In this document: piece by piece, positions 42,401 through 50,446 of the stretch
Numbering within the stretch: position 1 is the first letter of the stretch
Layout of the letters: the number at the start of each line of letters is the position of its first letter
Made by a program: the position numbers and the translations under genes
Assembly (NCBI GenBank): GCA_017475555.1
Contig: JAFVFL010000030.1
Coordinates: forward strand, 1 to 56,692
Reading direction: 5' to 3'
Source of the DNA: Ruminococcus sp.
GTDB taxonomy: Bacteria; Bacillota; Clostridia; Oscillospirales; Ruminococcaceae
DNA length: 56,692 nucleotides
The notes under the pieces: model-generated
Seen by the model: only the letters and a program-made list of their open reading frames with translations
Told to the model about the DNA's origin: nothing
Database searches by the model: none

Positions 42401-42997
42401 TCAGCTGTTGTCCTCGCCTGTATTCAGCTCCATTACGTCCTTTTCGGTGATCTCCCTGACAGGCTTGCACGGATTCCCGACCGCAACGACTCCGGCAGGA
42501 ATGTCCTTTGTGACAACACTTCCGCCGCCGATAACAGCACCGTCGCCGATAGTAACTCCCGGCATAACGCAGACATTTCCGCCTATCCAGACGTTGCTGC
42601 CGACCTTTATGGGCTTTGCAAATTCAAGCCCGGAGTTTCTCTGCTCAGCGTCAAGCGGGTGTCCGGCGGTGTAGAAGCCGCAGTTCGGGCCGATGAATAC
42701 ATTGTCGCCGAAAATGACCTCCGCACAGTCGAGGATAACGAGGTTATGGTTAGCATAGAAATTGTCGCCGATGATGATGTTATAGCCGTAATCGCAGAAG
42801 AAATTCGCCTCTATCCAGGTCTTGCTGCCCCTCAGAGCGAGCAGCCTGTCGAGCAGTCTCTCCTTTTTCTGGTAGTCGTTGTACTCTATCGTGTTGTAGA
42901 TCGCACACAGCTTCTTGGCGTTGACCCTCTCCTGCACAAGCTCCTTATCGTTGCTGTTGTAGAGCAGTCCAGCCTGCTGTTTTTCCTTTTCAGTCAT
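42401..42997 (-). CDS. Sugar O-acetyltransferase (maltose/galactoside type)
   Basis: The 198-aa protein has the short helical N-domain (MTEKEKQQAGLLYNSNDKEL) and hexapeptide-repeat beta helix. The catalytic histidine is in FYTAGHPLDAEQR, and it has VGSNVWIGGNVCVMPGVTIG, IGGGSVVTKDIPAGVVAVGN and NPCKPVREI. These fit the LacA/Maa group, which acetylates sugars with acetyl-CoA. The true sugar substrate is not shown. It starts after AAGGAGG and is probably transcribed with the lipoprotein gene upstream and lysR downstream. Confidence 0.88.
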   Translation of the reverse strand: MTEKEKQQAGLLYNSNDKELVQERVNAKKLCAIYNTIEYNDYQKKERLLDRLLALRGSKTWIEANFFCDYGYNIIIGDNFYANHNLVILDCAEVIFGDNVFIGPNCGFYTAGHPLDAEQRNSGLEFAKPIKVGSNVWIGGNVCVMPGVTIGDGAVIGGGSVVTKDIPAGVVAVGNPCKPVREITEKDVMELNTGEDNS

Positions 42998-43037
42998 TTT
43001 TACCTCCTTCTGGGAGAGATATTTTTGAATATTTTAT

Positions 43038-44093
43038 TCAATTCTGCTCCCCGTAGTCATACACCGCCTCGCCCCACGTAATTACAGTCCGTGAGCCGTG
43101 TACCGGGTACTGAGCGATAGTTTTCGCATTTTCGTCCGCACGCCACTGCACAATGAGCGAATTGCCGGTGGGTATTTCCATTGTATATATGTATGCCTGA
43201 CCCTTTGGCTCAAGCCCGTCAAGCATTTCTGAGAGCATATATCCGAAGCCGTAGGTCGTGCCGTCACCCGACGCAAGAGCAAGCTCCTGCGTGGGATCAG
43301 AGCAGTCGATATACTGCGGCTCAAATCCTTCAAGGTCGTCCTCACCGTTCGGGAGCGATGACATTGCAGCCCGGTAGACCATTTTCGCTGCCTCCATTGC
43401 CGTATCCTTGCCGATAGGCTCGTCATACACAACGTCATAGACCCACGGGATATCCTTGCCGTCATAGTGATAAACTGCGAGCTTCACGAGCAATCCTGTC
43501 CCGTCAATAGCACCGTAATAGAGGTCGGCATTTATCCCGCCGTCTTTGTCTGTACCCTCAAAGGTAATGCCGGAAATGCTGATATCCTGCACGTTCAGGG
43601 CGTAAAATTCCTCCGGAAGAGTCTGTGCGGCACGGTCAAAGCTATCCGCAAGCTGCGTCATAACGAAGTAATACGCCTGTGCGTCGTCCTCGTCCGGGTC
43701 GATATCCTCAGACATCATATCCATAACTGTATCAAAGTCGATACTCTCTGCCCATTGCTCAAAGTCCGCCGAATGCAGTGCCGCAAGCTGTCCCCTGAGC
43801 TGTGTACTGATATCGTCAGGCATTTCTCCGACCGGCTCAGAGCTGTAGTCTTTTTCAGCAATATCGCCGGTATCACTGGTATCGTCCGTTTCCTCCGCAG
43901 CTGCTTCCTCCGTCTCAGCCGGGGTAGTATTTTCCTCAGCTTCCTCCGGGATATCCGTATTTTCAGTGGTTTCAGCAGCCTCTGTCACCTGAGAGGAGCT
44001 TTCCGGCTGCTCAGGAATATCGCCGCTGTCATGTCCGCAGCCTGCCGTAAATACAAGAAGTACCGCCGACAGGGCTGCGAAGAGCTTTTTCAT
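43038..44093 (-). CDS. Lipoprotein of unknown function
   Basis: The 351-aa product has a lipoprotein signal MKKLFAALSAVLLVFTAGC (Cys19). It is followed by a Glu/Thr/Ala-rich linker to about residue 100 (ETTENTDIPEEAEENTTPAE). A globular, mixed alpha/beta domain (about 105-350) has repeated hydrophobic-acidic patches but no catalytic motif that I recognise. ATG overlaps the ddl stop by four bases, so it is translationally coupled to a peptidoglycan enzyme. A cell-envelope role is likely, but nothing more can be said. Confidence 0.75.
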   Translation of the reverse strand: MKKLFAALSAVLLVFTAGCGHDSGDIPEQPESSSQVTEAAETTENTDIPEEAEENTTPAETEEAAAEETDDTSDTGDIAEKDYSSEPVGEMPDDISTQLRGQLAALHSADFEQWAESIDFDTVMDMMSEDIDPDEDDAQAYYFVMTQLADSFDRAAQTLPEEFYALNVQDISISGITFEGTDKDGGINADLYYGAIDGTGLLVKLAVYHYDGKDIPWVYDVVYDEPIGKDTAMEAAKMVYRAAMSSLPNGEDDLEGFEPQYIDCSDPTQELALASGDGTTYGFGYMLSEMLDGLEPKGQAYIYTMEIPTGNSLIVQWRADENAKTIAQYPVHGSRTVITWGEAVYDYGEQN

Positions 44094-45280
44094 GACTTGC
44101 TGCCCTTGCTGCCGAAGCTGCCGCCCATAGAGAGGATATTCGAATCGAACGCATAGCTTATCTTTTGTGACTGACGGTGACGCTTCAATGCAAGCTGTAT
44201 CATTCTTTCGAGCAGCTCGGTATACTTCACGCCCTTAGGCTCCCAGAGGTAGAAAGCCAGCGAGCCGGGGATAGTGTTTATCTCGTTGATGTATATCTTG
44301 TCGGTAGCCATATCGAGCATGAAGTCGATACGGGACACGCCGTTGCAGCCGAGATAGCGGAACGCCTCGACCGCAGTTTTCCTGACAAATTCCTCCTGCT
44401 CAGGAGTGATATCTGCCGGTATCTTGCGTTTCAGTGCAGCCATGCCCTTGCTTCCGCCGGACTTTCCGCCGCCGACATACTTCTGCTCATAGCTGAGTAT
44501 ATCGTCCTCGCTTGCCTGTACAGGCTCCTCGCACACAGAAGCCTCAGCCTCCTCGGTATCGCCGACTACTGAGCAGTTTATCTCCTTGAGCTGAACGACC
44601 GCAGGCTCAACGAGGATCTGGTCAGCAAAGCTGAACGCCTCCTCTGCGGAGCGGATAAGACCGTCCCTGTCAGATGCCTTTGAGATACCGACGCTTGAGC
44701 CTAAGTTTACAGGCTTGACTATTACCGGGTAGCCGAATTTCTTCTCCACCTGCTCAGCGATAGCGTCCATATCGTCTGACTGGTACGAGCGGAAGCGGCA
44801 GCCGTCAAGCACCGGGAAGCCGCCCTCCTTGAGCAGTATCTTCATGACATACTTATCCATTCCAACTGCCGAAGCGAGCACATCACAGCCTACATACGGC
44901 AGGTCGAGCGTCTGGAGATAGCCCTGCAAAGCACCGTCCTCAACGTTTGTGCCGTGAACTATCGGGAACGCAATGTCGATATCGCTGATGACGTTGTTTC
45001 CGAGTACCTTGTGCTTCTGCCTGATGAGCTGCACCTTTCCCTCCGGCGTGCGGACGAATACGCACTCGACCGACTCCGCAAGCAGTGCCGGGATATCCTT
45101 GAAGCTGTTGATATCGAGCATTTTCTCGCTTGTGTAGAATTCGCTCTTTTTGGTCATATAAACCGGGATAATGTTGTATTTTTCCTTGTTTATGCTTGCC
45201 ATTGCCTGAACAGCGGAAATGACAGATACCTCATGTTCAACACTTCTTCCTCCGAAGAGGACTGCAAGATTGATCTTCAT
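44090..45280 (-). CDS. ddl: D-alanine--D-alanine ligase
   Basis: Ddl joins two D-Ala for peptidoglycan precursors. The 396-aa product has VLFGGRSVEHEVSVISA (first glycine-rich loop) and AFPIVHGTNVEDGALQGYLQ. The ATP-grasp part has PVIVKPVNLGSSVGISKASD (serine loop), SYEQKYVGGG and CNGVSRIDFMLDMATDKIYI, then EINTIPGSLAFYLWE. All binding residues seem intact. An insert (VGDTEEAEASVCEEPVQASE) and a basic-glycine C-tail make it longer than E. coli DdlB (306). It lies between murF and a lipoprotein, all on the minus strand. Confidence 0.93.
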   Translation of the reverse strand: MKINLAVLFGGRSVEHEVSVISAVQAMASINKEKYNIIPVYMTKKSEFYTSEKMLDINSFKDIPALLAESVECVFVRTPEGKVQLIRQKHKVLGNNVISDIDIAFPIVHGTNVEDGALQGYLQTLDLPYVGCDVLASAVGMDKYVMKILLKEGGFPVLDGCRFRSYQSDDMDAIAEQVEKKFGYPVIVKPVNLGSSVGISKASDRDGLIRSAEEAFSFADQILVEPAVVQLKEINCSVVGDTEEAEASVCEEPVQASEDDILSYEQKYVGGGKSGGSKGMAALKRKIPADITPEQEEFVRKTAVEAFRYLGCNGVSRIDFMLDMATDKIYINEINTIPGSLAFYLWEPKGVKYTELLERMIQLALKRHRQSQKISYAFDSNILSMGGSFGSKGSKS

Positions 45281-45303
45281 AGTGATTCTCCTTATTTAAT
45301 ATA

Positions 45304-46983
45304 TTAATAATTGTCCGGCAGGTCATTTTCAAGAAGTATTACCTTCTTTTTGTCCGTCCGGTACTCATTTGCCTTTGCAAGTGCTTCATTCAGCGAATCT
45401 GCGGCATATACCCTGTCCATATCGAATCCGGCGGACTTTATGCCGTTGTAGATAGGCTGGGTCTGAGCCTTTCCGACGAGTACGATATAGTCACAGCTTG
45501 CAGCCGCCTGTCTGCCGAATTCCTCGTTCAGCTCCTCCTGCTTTGCACCAAGCTCGACCATTCCCGGAGTTACAAGTATCCTGCACGCATCGAACAGTCC
45601 CAGAACATCGAGTGCAGCCTTTGCACCGCTCGGATTGGAGTTATACGCATCGTCGATATAGGTTACGCCATTGCCCTTGTCGAGCAGCTGTAGTCTGTGC
45701 GGAACGGCAGCGATACGCTTGACCGGCAGGACGAGCTTTTCAAGCGGAATGCCAGTACCGGCGGCGTAGGCAATAGCACCGAGCAGATTCTGTACACTGT
45801 GCTCACCGAGAAGCTTTGTCGTGAAGCGGCAGCTCTTGCCGTCCGGGGCGGTCGCCGTAAACTCAGTCCCCCTGTCGGAAACGCTTATATCTGTTGCACG
45901 CCAGTCGTTGTTCTCCTTCAGACCATACGTCACCGCACCGGGGTAGTGCGGGAGCTTTTTGCGGATATACTCATTGTCGCCGTTGAGGTATATCTTGCCG
46001 CCGCCCGCCCTTACGCAGTCGGCAAGCTCGAACTTTGTGTCCGTGACATTTTTTATCGACCCGAACGTTTCAAGGTGCTGCGGACCGACCGAGGTGATAA
46101 TGCCGTCATGTGGGTGGGCAATGTCACACAGCTCAGCAATTTCGTGAACTCTCCTCGCACCCATTTCACAGATGAAATACTCATGTGTGGGTCGGAGGTC
46201 ACGGCGTATCGTTATCGTAACGCCCATAGGAGTGTTGAAGCTCTCAGGCGTTTTGAGTGTTTCGTACTGCGAGGAAAGCAGCTCGCTGAGGTAGAATTTC
46301 ATGCTCGTCTTGCCGTAGCTGCCGGTTATGCCGACCTTGTGCAGCTCAGGCATAGAGTCGAGCTTCTTTTTTGCGTCGTTGATGTACCAGTTCTGCACAG
46401 CCTTTTCAACGGGCTTGTTGATGATATTCGAGAGCGGCACGAGCAGGGGAGTGAGGTACAGTGCAAGGCTGACCAGCACGAACGGCATATTGCCCAAATA
46501 TCTTAGTCCGCTGCTGAGGTGAAATTTTTCAGCAGAGAAGTACGCCAAGATATAGACCGCTGCGATAAGTATGAAGAACGTCGTCATCATACGCTTCACT
46601 CTTGCGGTGTAGACGAGCTGCTTCTTGAACTTTTTCCCCGGCTTGTTGAGCAGTGCGATTATGATATTCATGATGAGCAGGAGCACCGCAATGATACGGG
46701 ATATGGTAAGATTTCCCCTGAATTCGACTACCTCGCCGTACCACTGTCCAAGCTCCGCCACCGGGTCTGACGTATGTCCGACGGGGGGGAACGGAAGTAG
46801 CACAAGTGATACAAGCAGGAGCACCGCCGGGAGAATATAGCGCTTATAATTCTTCTTCATCCACCACGAATGCTCCGGGGTCTTATAGCCATTGAGCTGA
46901 AGCATATGCAGCTCTCTCAGCCCAAGCAGAACTATCGCCGCAAGTGTCACAGCGGCATATACGTACCAGAAAATTACAGTCAT
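45304..46983 (-). CDS. murF: Membrane-anchored MurF
   Basis: MurF adds D-Ala-D-Ala to UDP-MurNAc-tripeptide. The 559-aa product carries about five membrane helices in residues 1-190, which ordinary MurF (about 450 aa) lacks. The ligase core follows: GITGSYGKTSMKFYL (P-loop), TPESFNTPMGV, EMGARRVHEI, GPQHLETFGS, LNGDN, and the ADP-binding YIDDAYNSNPSGAKAALDVL, then VTPGMVELGAKQ. ddl, which supplies its substrate, follows after 23 bp. An alpha/beta hydrolase precedes it with a ten-base gap. Membrane anchoring could place the last cytoplasmic precursor step at the membrane. Confidence 0.9.
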   Translation of the reverse strand: MTVIFWYVYAAVTLAAIVLLGLRELHMLQLNGYKTPEHSWWMKKNYKRYILPAVLLLVSLVLLPFPPVGHTSDPVAELGQWYGEVVEFRGNLTISRIIAVLLLIMNIIIALLNKPGKKFKKQLVYTARVKRMMTTFFILIAAVYILAYFSAEKFHLSSGLRYLGNMPFVLVSLALYLTPLLVPLSNIINKPVEKAVQNWYINDAKKKLDSMPELHKVGITGSYGKTSMKFYLSELLSSQYETLKTPESFNTPMGVTITIRRDLRPTHEYFICEMGARRVHEIAELCDIAHPHDGIITSVGPQHLETFGSIKNVTDTKFELADCVRAGGGKIYLNGDNEYIRKKLPHYPGAVTYGLKENNDWRATDISVSDRGTEFTATAPDGKSCRFTTKLLGEHSVQNLLGAIAYAAGTGIPLEKLVLPVKRIAAVPHRLQLLDKGNGVTYIDDAYNSNPSGAKAALDVLGLFDACRILVTPGMVELGAKQEELNEEFGRQAAASCDYIVLVGKAQTQPIYNGIKSAGFDMDRVYAADSLNEALAKANEYRTDKKKVILLENDLPDNY

Positions 46984-46993
46984 ATTTACCTCC

Positions 46994-47767
46994 TCAGTCC
47001 TCTATTTTCAGGAAAGAGCACATCACTCTGCTGAACGTGAACTGCTGCTCCAAAAACGAATAATGTCCGGCATTTTCGAGCTTTACAAGTCCGGCATCGG
47101 GAATGAGCTTTTCCATTTTTTCGCCGTCTGAGAGCGGTGTTGCGGTGTCGTTCACGCCCCATATGAGCAGTGTCGGACACTTGATATTCGGCAGGAGCGG
47201 CTCTAAGTCCTCATTTACGGTCTTTACCAGCACCTGACGCATGAGCGGGGAGGCGGCAGCATAGTCCGCACTTCCCATTTTCTTCCTGAAATTCTCAAGT
47301 GCGTCCGGAGCTATTTTCTGAGCGAGCTTTGTGGAAAGCACAGCCTTTCCGGCTTTATAATAGTACGTCCGCAGGCTCTTTTTGTTGCTTTTTGGCGGCA
47401 GTATGCCTGCACTGTCCACCAGTATCACACGGCTGACGGTGAACGGCAGGTCAGTGCGGCTGCACAGCTTGATTATGACTCTTCCGCCGAACGAATGACC
47501 GAGCAGCATGACCTCCTTATCGGGATAATCGCTGAGGAAGTCGAGGACGAACTGCACATAGTCCGACACCTCCCACGCCGACGGCGGCTCCTCACTTTCG
47601 CCGAAGCCGGGCATATCCATAGCGACGACATGATATTTTTTTGAAAGCAGACCGATGAGGTTGTTAAAGAGCTTGATATTGCTGCCCCAGCCGTGGAGCA
47701 GGACGATAAGCTCACCCTCGCCCTTTTCCTCGTAATTTATCCTTACGCCTTTAACTGTTTTTATCAT
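46994..47767 (-). CDS. Alpha/beta hydrolase
   Basis: The 257-aa product is an alpha/beta-hydrolase fold protein with oxyanion block LLHGWGSN, nucleophile Ser in LLGHSFGGRV (GHSFGG), acid Asp in WGVNDTATP and catalytic His in AGHYSF. There is no signal peptide. The substrate is unknown. It leads the operon with murF and ddl and has a perfect promoter (47807), so a role in cell-wall precursor or lipid metabolism is possible. ATG 47767 follows CAGGAGATAATTAA. Confidence 0.85.
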   Translation of the reverse strand: MIKTVKGVRINYEEKGEGELIVLLHGWGSNIKLFNNLIGLLSKKYHVVAMDMPGFGESEEPPSAWEVSDYVQFVLDFLSDYPDKEVMLLGHSFGGRVIIKLCSRTDLPFTVSRVILVDSAGILPPKSNKKSLRTYYYKAGKAVLSTKLAQKIAPDALENFRKKMGSADYAAASPLMRQVLVKTVNEDLEPLLPNIKCPTLLIWGVNDTATPLSDGEKMEKLIPDAGLVKLENAGHYSFLEQQFTFSRVMCSFLKIED

Positions 47768-47806
47768 TTAATTATCTCCTGTGTATCTCAGATTGCATAC
47801 ATCTTT

Positions 47807-47835
47807 ATTATAGCACCAAAGGCGGATAATGTCAA
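47807..47835 (-). promoter_or_regulatory. Consensus promoter of the hydrolase-murF-ddl operon
   Basis: On the minus strand TTGACA, 17 bp and TATAAT match the consensus exactly. It lies 40 bp before the hydrolase start at 47767. Confidence 0.88.
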
Positions 47836-47870
47836 TTAAATTCACAGCAAAAATTTATAACAAAATCCAG

Positions 47871-47901
47871 ACCAAGGCTTTTGGTCTGGATATGCTTGCA
47901 C
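47871..47901 (-). terminator. Terminator of the XRE regulator gene
   Basis: ATCCAGACCAA and TTGGTCTGGAT form an 11-bp stem followed on the minus strand by TTTGTTATAA. It separates the regulator from the hydrolase promoter. Confidence 0.8.
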
Positions 47902-47932
47902 TGCCGCTGTCAGCAGACACGGTATTATTGCG

Positions 47933-48913
47933 TTATCTTTTTTTCACCATTTTCATCACGATACCGAGTATACCGCAGAGAATAGCGGCTATCGGCCAGA
48001 TGATCCAGCTCCTGCCCCAGTCCATAGTGATGAAGCTGTACCCTAAGTATGCCGCAGTAACAGCGAGCCAGTATATGCCCATGACGGACGCAGAAGTGCT
48101 GTCTGTCTCATGCTTTTTATGCTCACGGGTGAATCTGCCGTCCTCAAGAAGCTTGCTGAATCCACCGGTTACAGCGTTGGTATGTACGAGGAAAGCAACT
48201 CCGGCAGCTATCATCAGGAACATTAGTACCGCCGGGACATCATCAGAGAGTGGTCCTTCAAACGCCGCATCAAATAGTACAAGCGGAACAAGTGAGAGTA
48301 TTATCATACTCACTCCGATGACAATATCCCTCGAATGTGCCTGTCTGTAGCTCTCCCGACGCTCCTTTACCATGCCTGCAACTCCGTATTCCGTGTCGAT
48401 ACCCTCGCTCCTGAGGTAGCTGTAGGGCTTTATCAGCTGTCCGCCGGATATTATTAGTGCAACTCCTGCTGCAAGGATAATGAACAGCAAAGCCACGCCA
48501 ATTCCGTCGGCTAAGTCAGAATCCGGCAGTATATCCGAAAGTATTGCACCAGATGACGAAAATATACAAAGTGCTACCCCGGCTGCAAGTCTGCGGGCAC
48601 GGACGGCGTTTGCCGAAAGGAAGCTGCTTGCCTCCTCCATTGAAACTCTGCGGAGTGCAGGAGCAGTGTCCGCCGGGACGACTGTCGGCTCCGGAACAGT
48701 TGTTCCGTCTTCATCTATCTCCTCCTTTAAAAGATAATCCGTGCTGACCCCGAAAAGCTCTGAGAGCTGAAGTATCCGGTTGAGGTCTGGAGTGGACTGT
48801 GCTCCCTCCCACTTTGAGACGGATTGTCTGCTGACACCGAGCTGTTCAGCAAGCTCCTCCTGTGACCAGCCGGCTTTCTTCCTGAGTTCTATGATCTTAT
48901 CTGCAAGTATCAT
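47933..48913 (-). CDS. XRE-type HTH regulator with membrane helices
   Basis: The 326-aa product starts [20 protein letters not shown], then [20 protein letters not shown], a classic Cro/CI HTH (about 1-60). A linker follows to about 120, and then about six hydrophobic segments: helices near 125-170, 195-240 and 290-326. Such membrane-bound HTH proteins are common in clostridia and may respond to envelope or membrane signals. ATG 48913 follows AGGAGGAATAAAA; an ATG upstream gives an unlikely extension. It is divergent from the cobalamin adenosyltransferase gene. Confidence 0.85.
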   Translation of the reverse strand: MILADKIIELRKKAGWSQEELAEQLGVSRQSVSKWEGAQSTPDLNRILQLSELFGVSTDYLLKEEIDEDGTTVPEPTVVPADTAPALRRVSMEEASSFLSANAVRARRLAAGVALCIFSSSGAILSDILPDSDLADGIGVALLFIILAAGVALIISGGQLIKPYSYLRSEGIDTEYGVAGMVKERRESYRQAHSRDIVIGVSMIILSLVPLVLFDAAFEGPLSDDVPAVLMFLMIAAGVAFLVHTNAVTGGFSKLLEDGRFTREHKKHETDSTSASVMGIYWLAVTAAYLGYSFITMDWGRSWIIWPIAAILCGILGIVMKMVKKR

Positions 48914-48961
48914 TTTTATTCCTCCTGTTGATGTGATTTTCTGTATCGCTGCGATGGTCAT

Positions 48962-48990
48962 ATTATACCACATATCCCCGGTTTACACAA
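48962..48990 (-). promoter_or_regulatory. Promoter of the XRE regulator gene
   Basis: On the minus strand TTGTGT, 17 bp and TATAAT lie 49 bp before 48913. Confidence 0.65.
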
Positions 48991-49069
48991 GAAAGCCGGC
49001 TTGGAAATTTGTCAACTGCTGGTTGCAATGGCTATGATCAGGGGAAAACGGCTGCTTTACACTGCCGGA

Positions 49070-49098
49070 TTGACAGGCTGCCATGCGTATGCTATAAT
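49070..49098 (+). promoter_or_regulatory. Consensus promoter of the adenosyltransferase gene
   Basis: TTGACA (49070-49075), 17 bp and TATAAT (49093-49098) match the consensus exactly, 40 bp before 49138. No cobalamin riboswitch fits in the short leader. Confidence 0.85.
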
Positions 49099-49137
49099 TT
49101 ACACAGAGCCTGAAAAGCTCTGAAACGGAGGTGCGGT

Positions 49138-49653
49138 ATGATACATATTTACAGCGGTGACGGAAAGGGCAAGACCACAGCGGCGGTCGGAATGGCGGTA
49201 AGGGCAGCCGGGGCAGGACTGAGGGTACTGTTCTGTCAGTTCTTGAAGGACGGCAGCTCGTCGGAGATAGGGGTACTCAGGAGTATTCCGGGGATAGAGG
49301 TGCGGTGCTGTACGGAGTGCAGAAAATTTGTGTTCAGGATGAATGATGACGAAAGGGCAGCCGTTACAGCAAGCCACAATGCCATGCTTTGCGGAGTGAG
49401 GGATATTATCAGCAGCCATGCGGCAGATGTTGTTATCCTTGACGAATTCTGCGGGGCGTACAGTACGGGGCTTATCGACAGGACGGCGGCGGAGAGTATC
49501 GTGAGGGAATGCCCGGAGAGCGTGGAGCTTGTACTGACCGGGAGAGATCCTGCACCGGTATTTTGCGGTATAGCGGACTATCACAGCGAGATAACGCCGA
49601 TAAAGCACCCCTACAGTAAGGGCGTAAAAGCCCGGAGGGGGATAGAATACTGA
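49138..49653 (+). CDS. cobA: Cob(I)alamin adenosyltransferase (CobA/BtuR type)
   Basis: The enzyme transfers the adenosyl group of ATP to cobalamin to form coenzyme B12. The 171-aa product begins MIHIYSGDGKGKTTAAVGMA with the P-loop GDGKGKTT at 7-14. It has VLFCQFLKDG, VVILDEFCGAYSTGLI and LVLTGRDPAP, diagnostic of the family. The ATG follows CGGAGGTGCG, and the length is near the family's usual 180-200. It stands alone with its own promoter. Users of adenosylcobalamin are not in this window apart from a possible link to the B12-type radical SAM protein. Confidence 0.9.
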   Translation: MIHIYSGDGKGKTTAAVGMAVRAAGAGLRVLFCQFLKDGSSSEIGVLRSIPGIEVRCCTECRKFVFRMNDDERAAVTASHNAMLCGVRDIISSHAADVVILDEFCGAYSTGLIDRTAAESIVRECPESVELVLTGRDPAPVFCGIADYHSEITPIKHPYSKGVKARRGIEY

Positions 49654-49792
49654 TACTATTGCTCCCCCGACTAAACCTTGCCAGCCAGTGAAAATCTTTA
49701 CCTCTATCCGCCCGCCTGCGGTCGTTTTCCTATATAAGCGAACGTCTGTCGACAGATCTTTTCATTGGACCGGTCAGAGATAAGTATGAAAA
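49654..49792. other. Gene-free gap with two short palindromes
   Basis: The 175-bp space between the convergent cobA and surface operon holds TCTGTCGACAGA (49745-49756) and GACCGGTC (49768-49775). Both are perfect palindromes, but neither has a T-run. They could be protein-binding sites. No terminator specific to cobA was found besides the hairpin at 49793. Confidence 0.35.
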
Positions 49793-49822
49793 AGAGCGGC
49801 TGTACCTGAATACAGCCGCTCT
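49793..49822 (-). terminator. Terminator of the surface-protein operon
   Basis: AGAGCGGCTGTA and TACAGCCGCTCT make a perfect 12-bp stem, followed on the minus strand by TTTTTCATAC. Confidence 0.88.
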
Positions 49823-49828
49823 CTCACG

Positions 49829-50425
49829 CTAATCCCACACATTCTCATATCCCAGTCTGTTTCCGTCCTCATCGTCAGCCGGTGCAGCCTCGGAGTAAAC
49901 AAAGATATCATATCCGCTTATATCTGAGCTGCCGTCCGGGAACACCGTTTTCACCCACTTTATCAATGGCACTGTAGTTTCTCCCGGTGCAACAGGCTCG
50001 GTATAGTAGTAGAATCCGTCATATCCCCTGTATATCCAGCTGCCCGGCAGCTCAGAATCAGGGAAGTCCGCTGCGTTGACGTATGCTTCACTGTTGTCCT
50101 TGTCATCATCGTTCGACAGCCACGAGATATCCCTGACCTCAGATGATGAAAATTCCAGCCTTACCCTGATGTGGCAGTCAGTCATGCCGGTATTGCTTAT
50201 CTGTACCCGCTTCTGAAACGGTTCATTGCTTTTTTCGTCCGGGGGTTCAAATGCCTCTGTAACGGTTATCCTCAGCGTGTCGTCAGGCTCAGGCTGCATA
50301 GAAGCACTGAACCGGTTCGTTACTGAATCCGTACTGGTATAATAGGCAAATAAGGATGCTATCTGTGAGATAATAACAGCCGAAAGAAACAGTGCGACCT
50401 GTTTTCTGGTGAATCTGCGTTTCAT
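49829..50425 (-). CDS. Small secreted protein with SipW-type signal (CalY/TasA-like)
   Basis: The 198-aa product has a basic N-terminus and a hydrophobic helix (MKRRFTRKQVALFLSAVIIS), then SLFAYYTSTDSVTNRFSAS. This resembles the signal region of SipW-dependent secreted fibre proteins. The mature part is beta-rich and acidic (ITVTEAFEPPDEKSNEPFQK, then RVQISNTGMTDCHIRVRLEF). It follows the large adhesin gene by 21 bp with GAGGTGG before its ATG, so the two are probably co-expressed. It could be a minor subunit of a surface fibre with the adhesin. The homology is weak and the role inferred. Confidence 0.55.
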   Translation of the reverse strand: MKRRFTRKQVALFLSAVIISQIASLFAYYTSTDSVTNRFSASMQPEPDDTLRITVTEAFEPPDEKSNEPFQKRVQISNTGMTDCHIRVRLEFSSSEVRDISWLSNDDDKDNSEAYVNAADFPDSELPGSWIYRGYDGFYYYTEPVAPGETTVPLIKWVKTVFPDGSSDISGYDIFVYSEAAPADDEDGNRLGYENVWD

Positions 50426-50446
50426 TATACCACCTCAGCTCTCCCT

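Noticed and set aside
49076..49137. Cobalamin riboswitch before cobA
   Set aside because: Only about 35 nt of leader lie between the transcription start and the gene, far too short for a B12 box.
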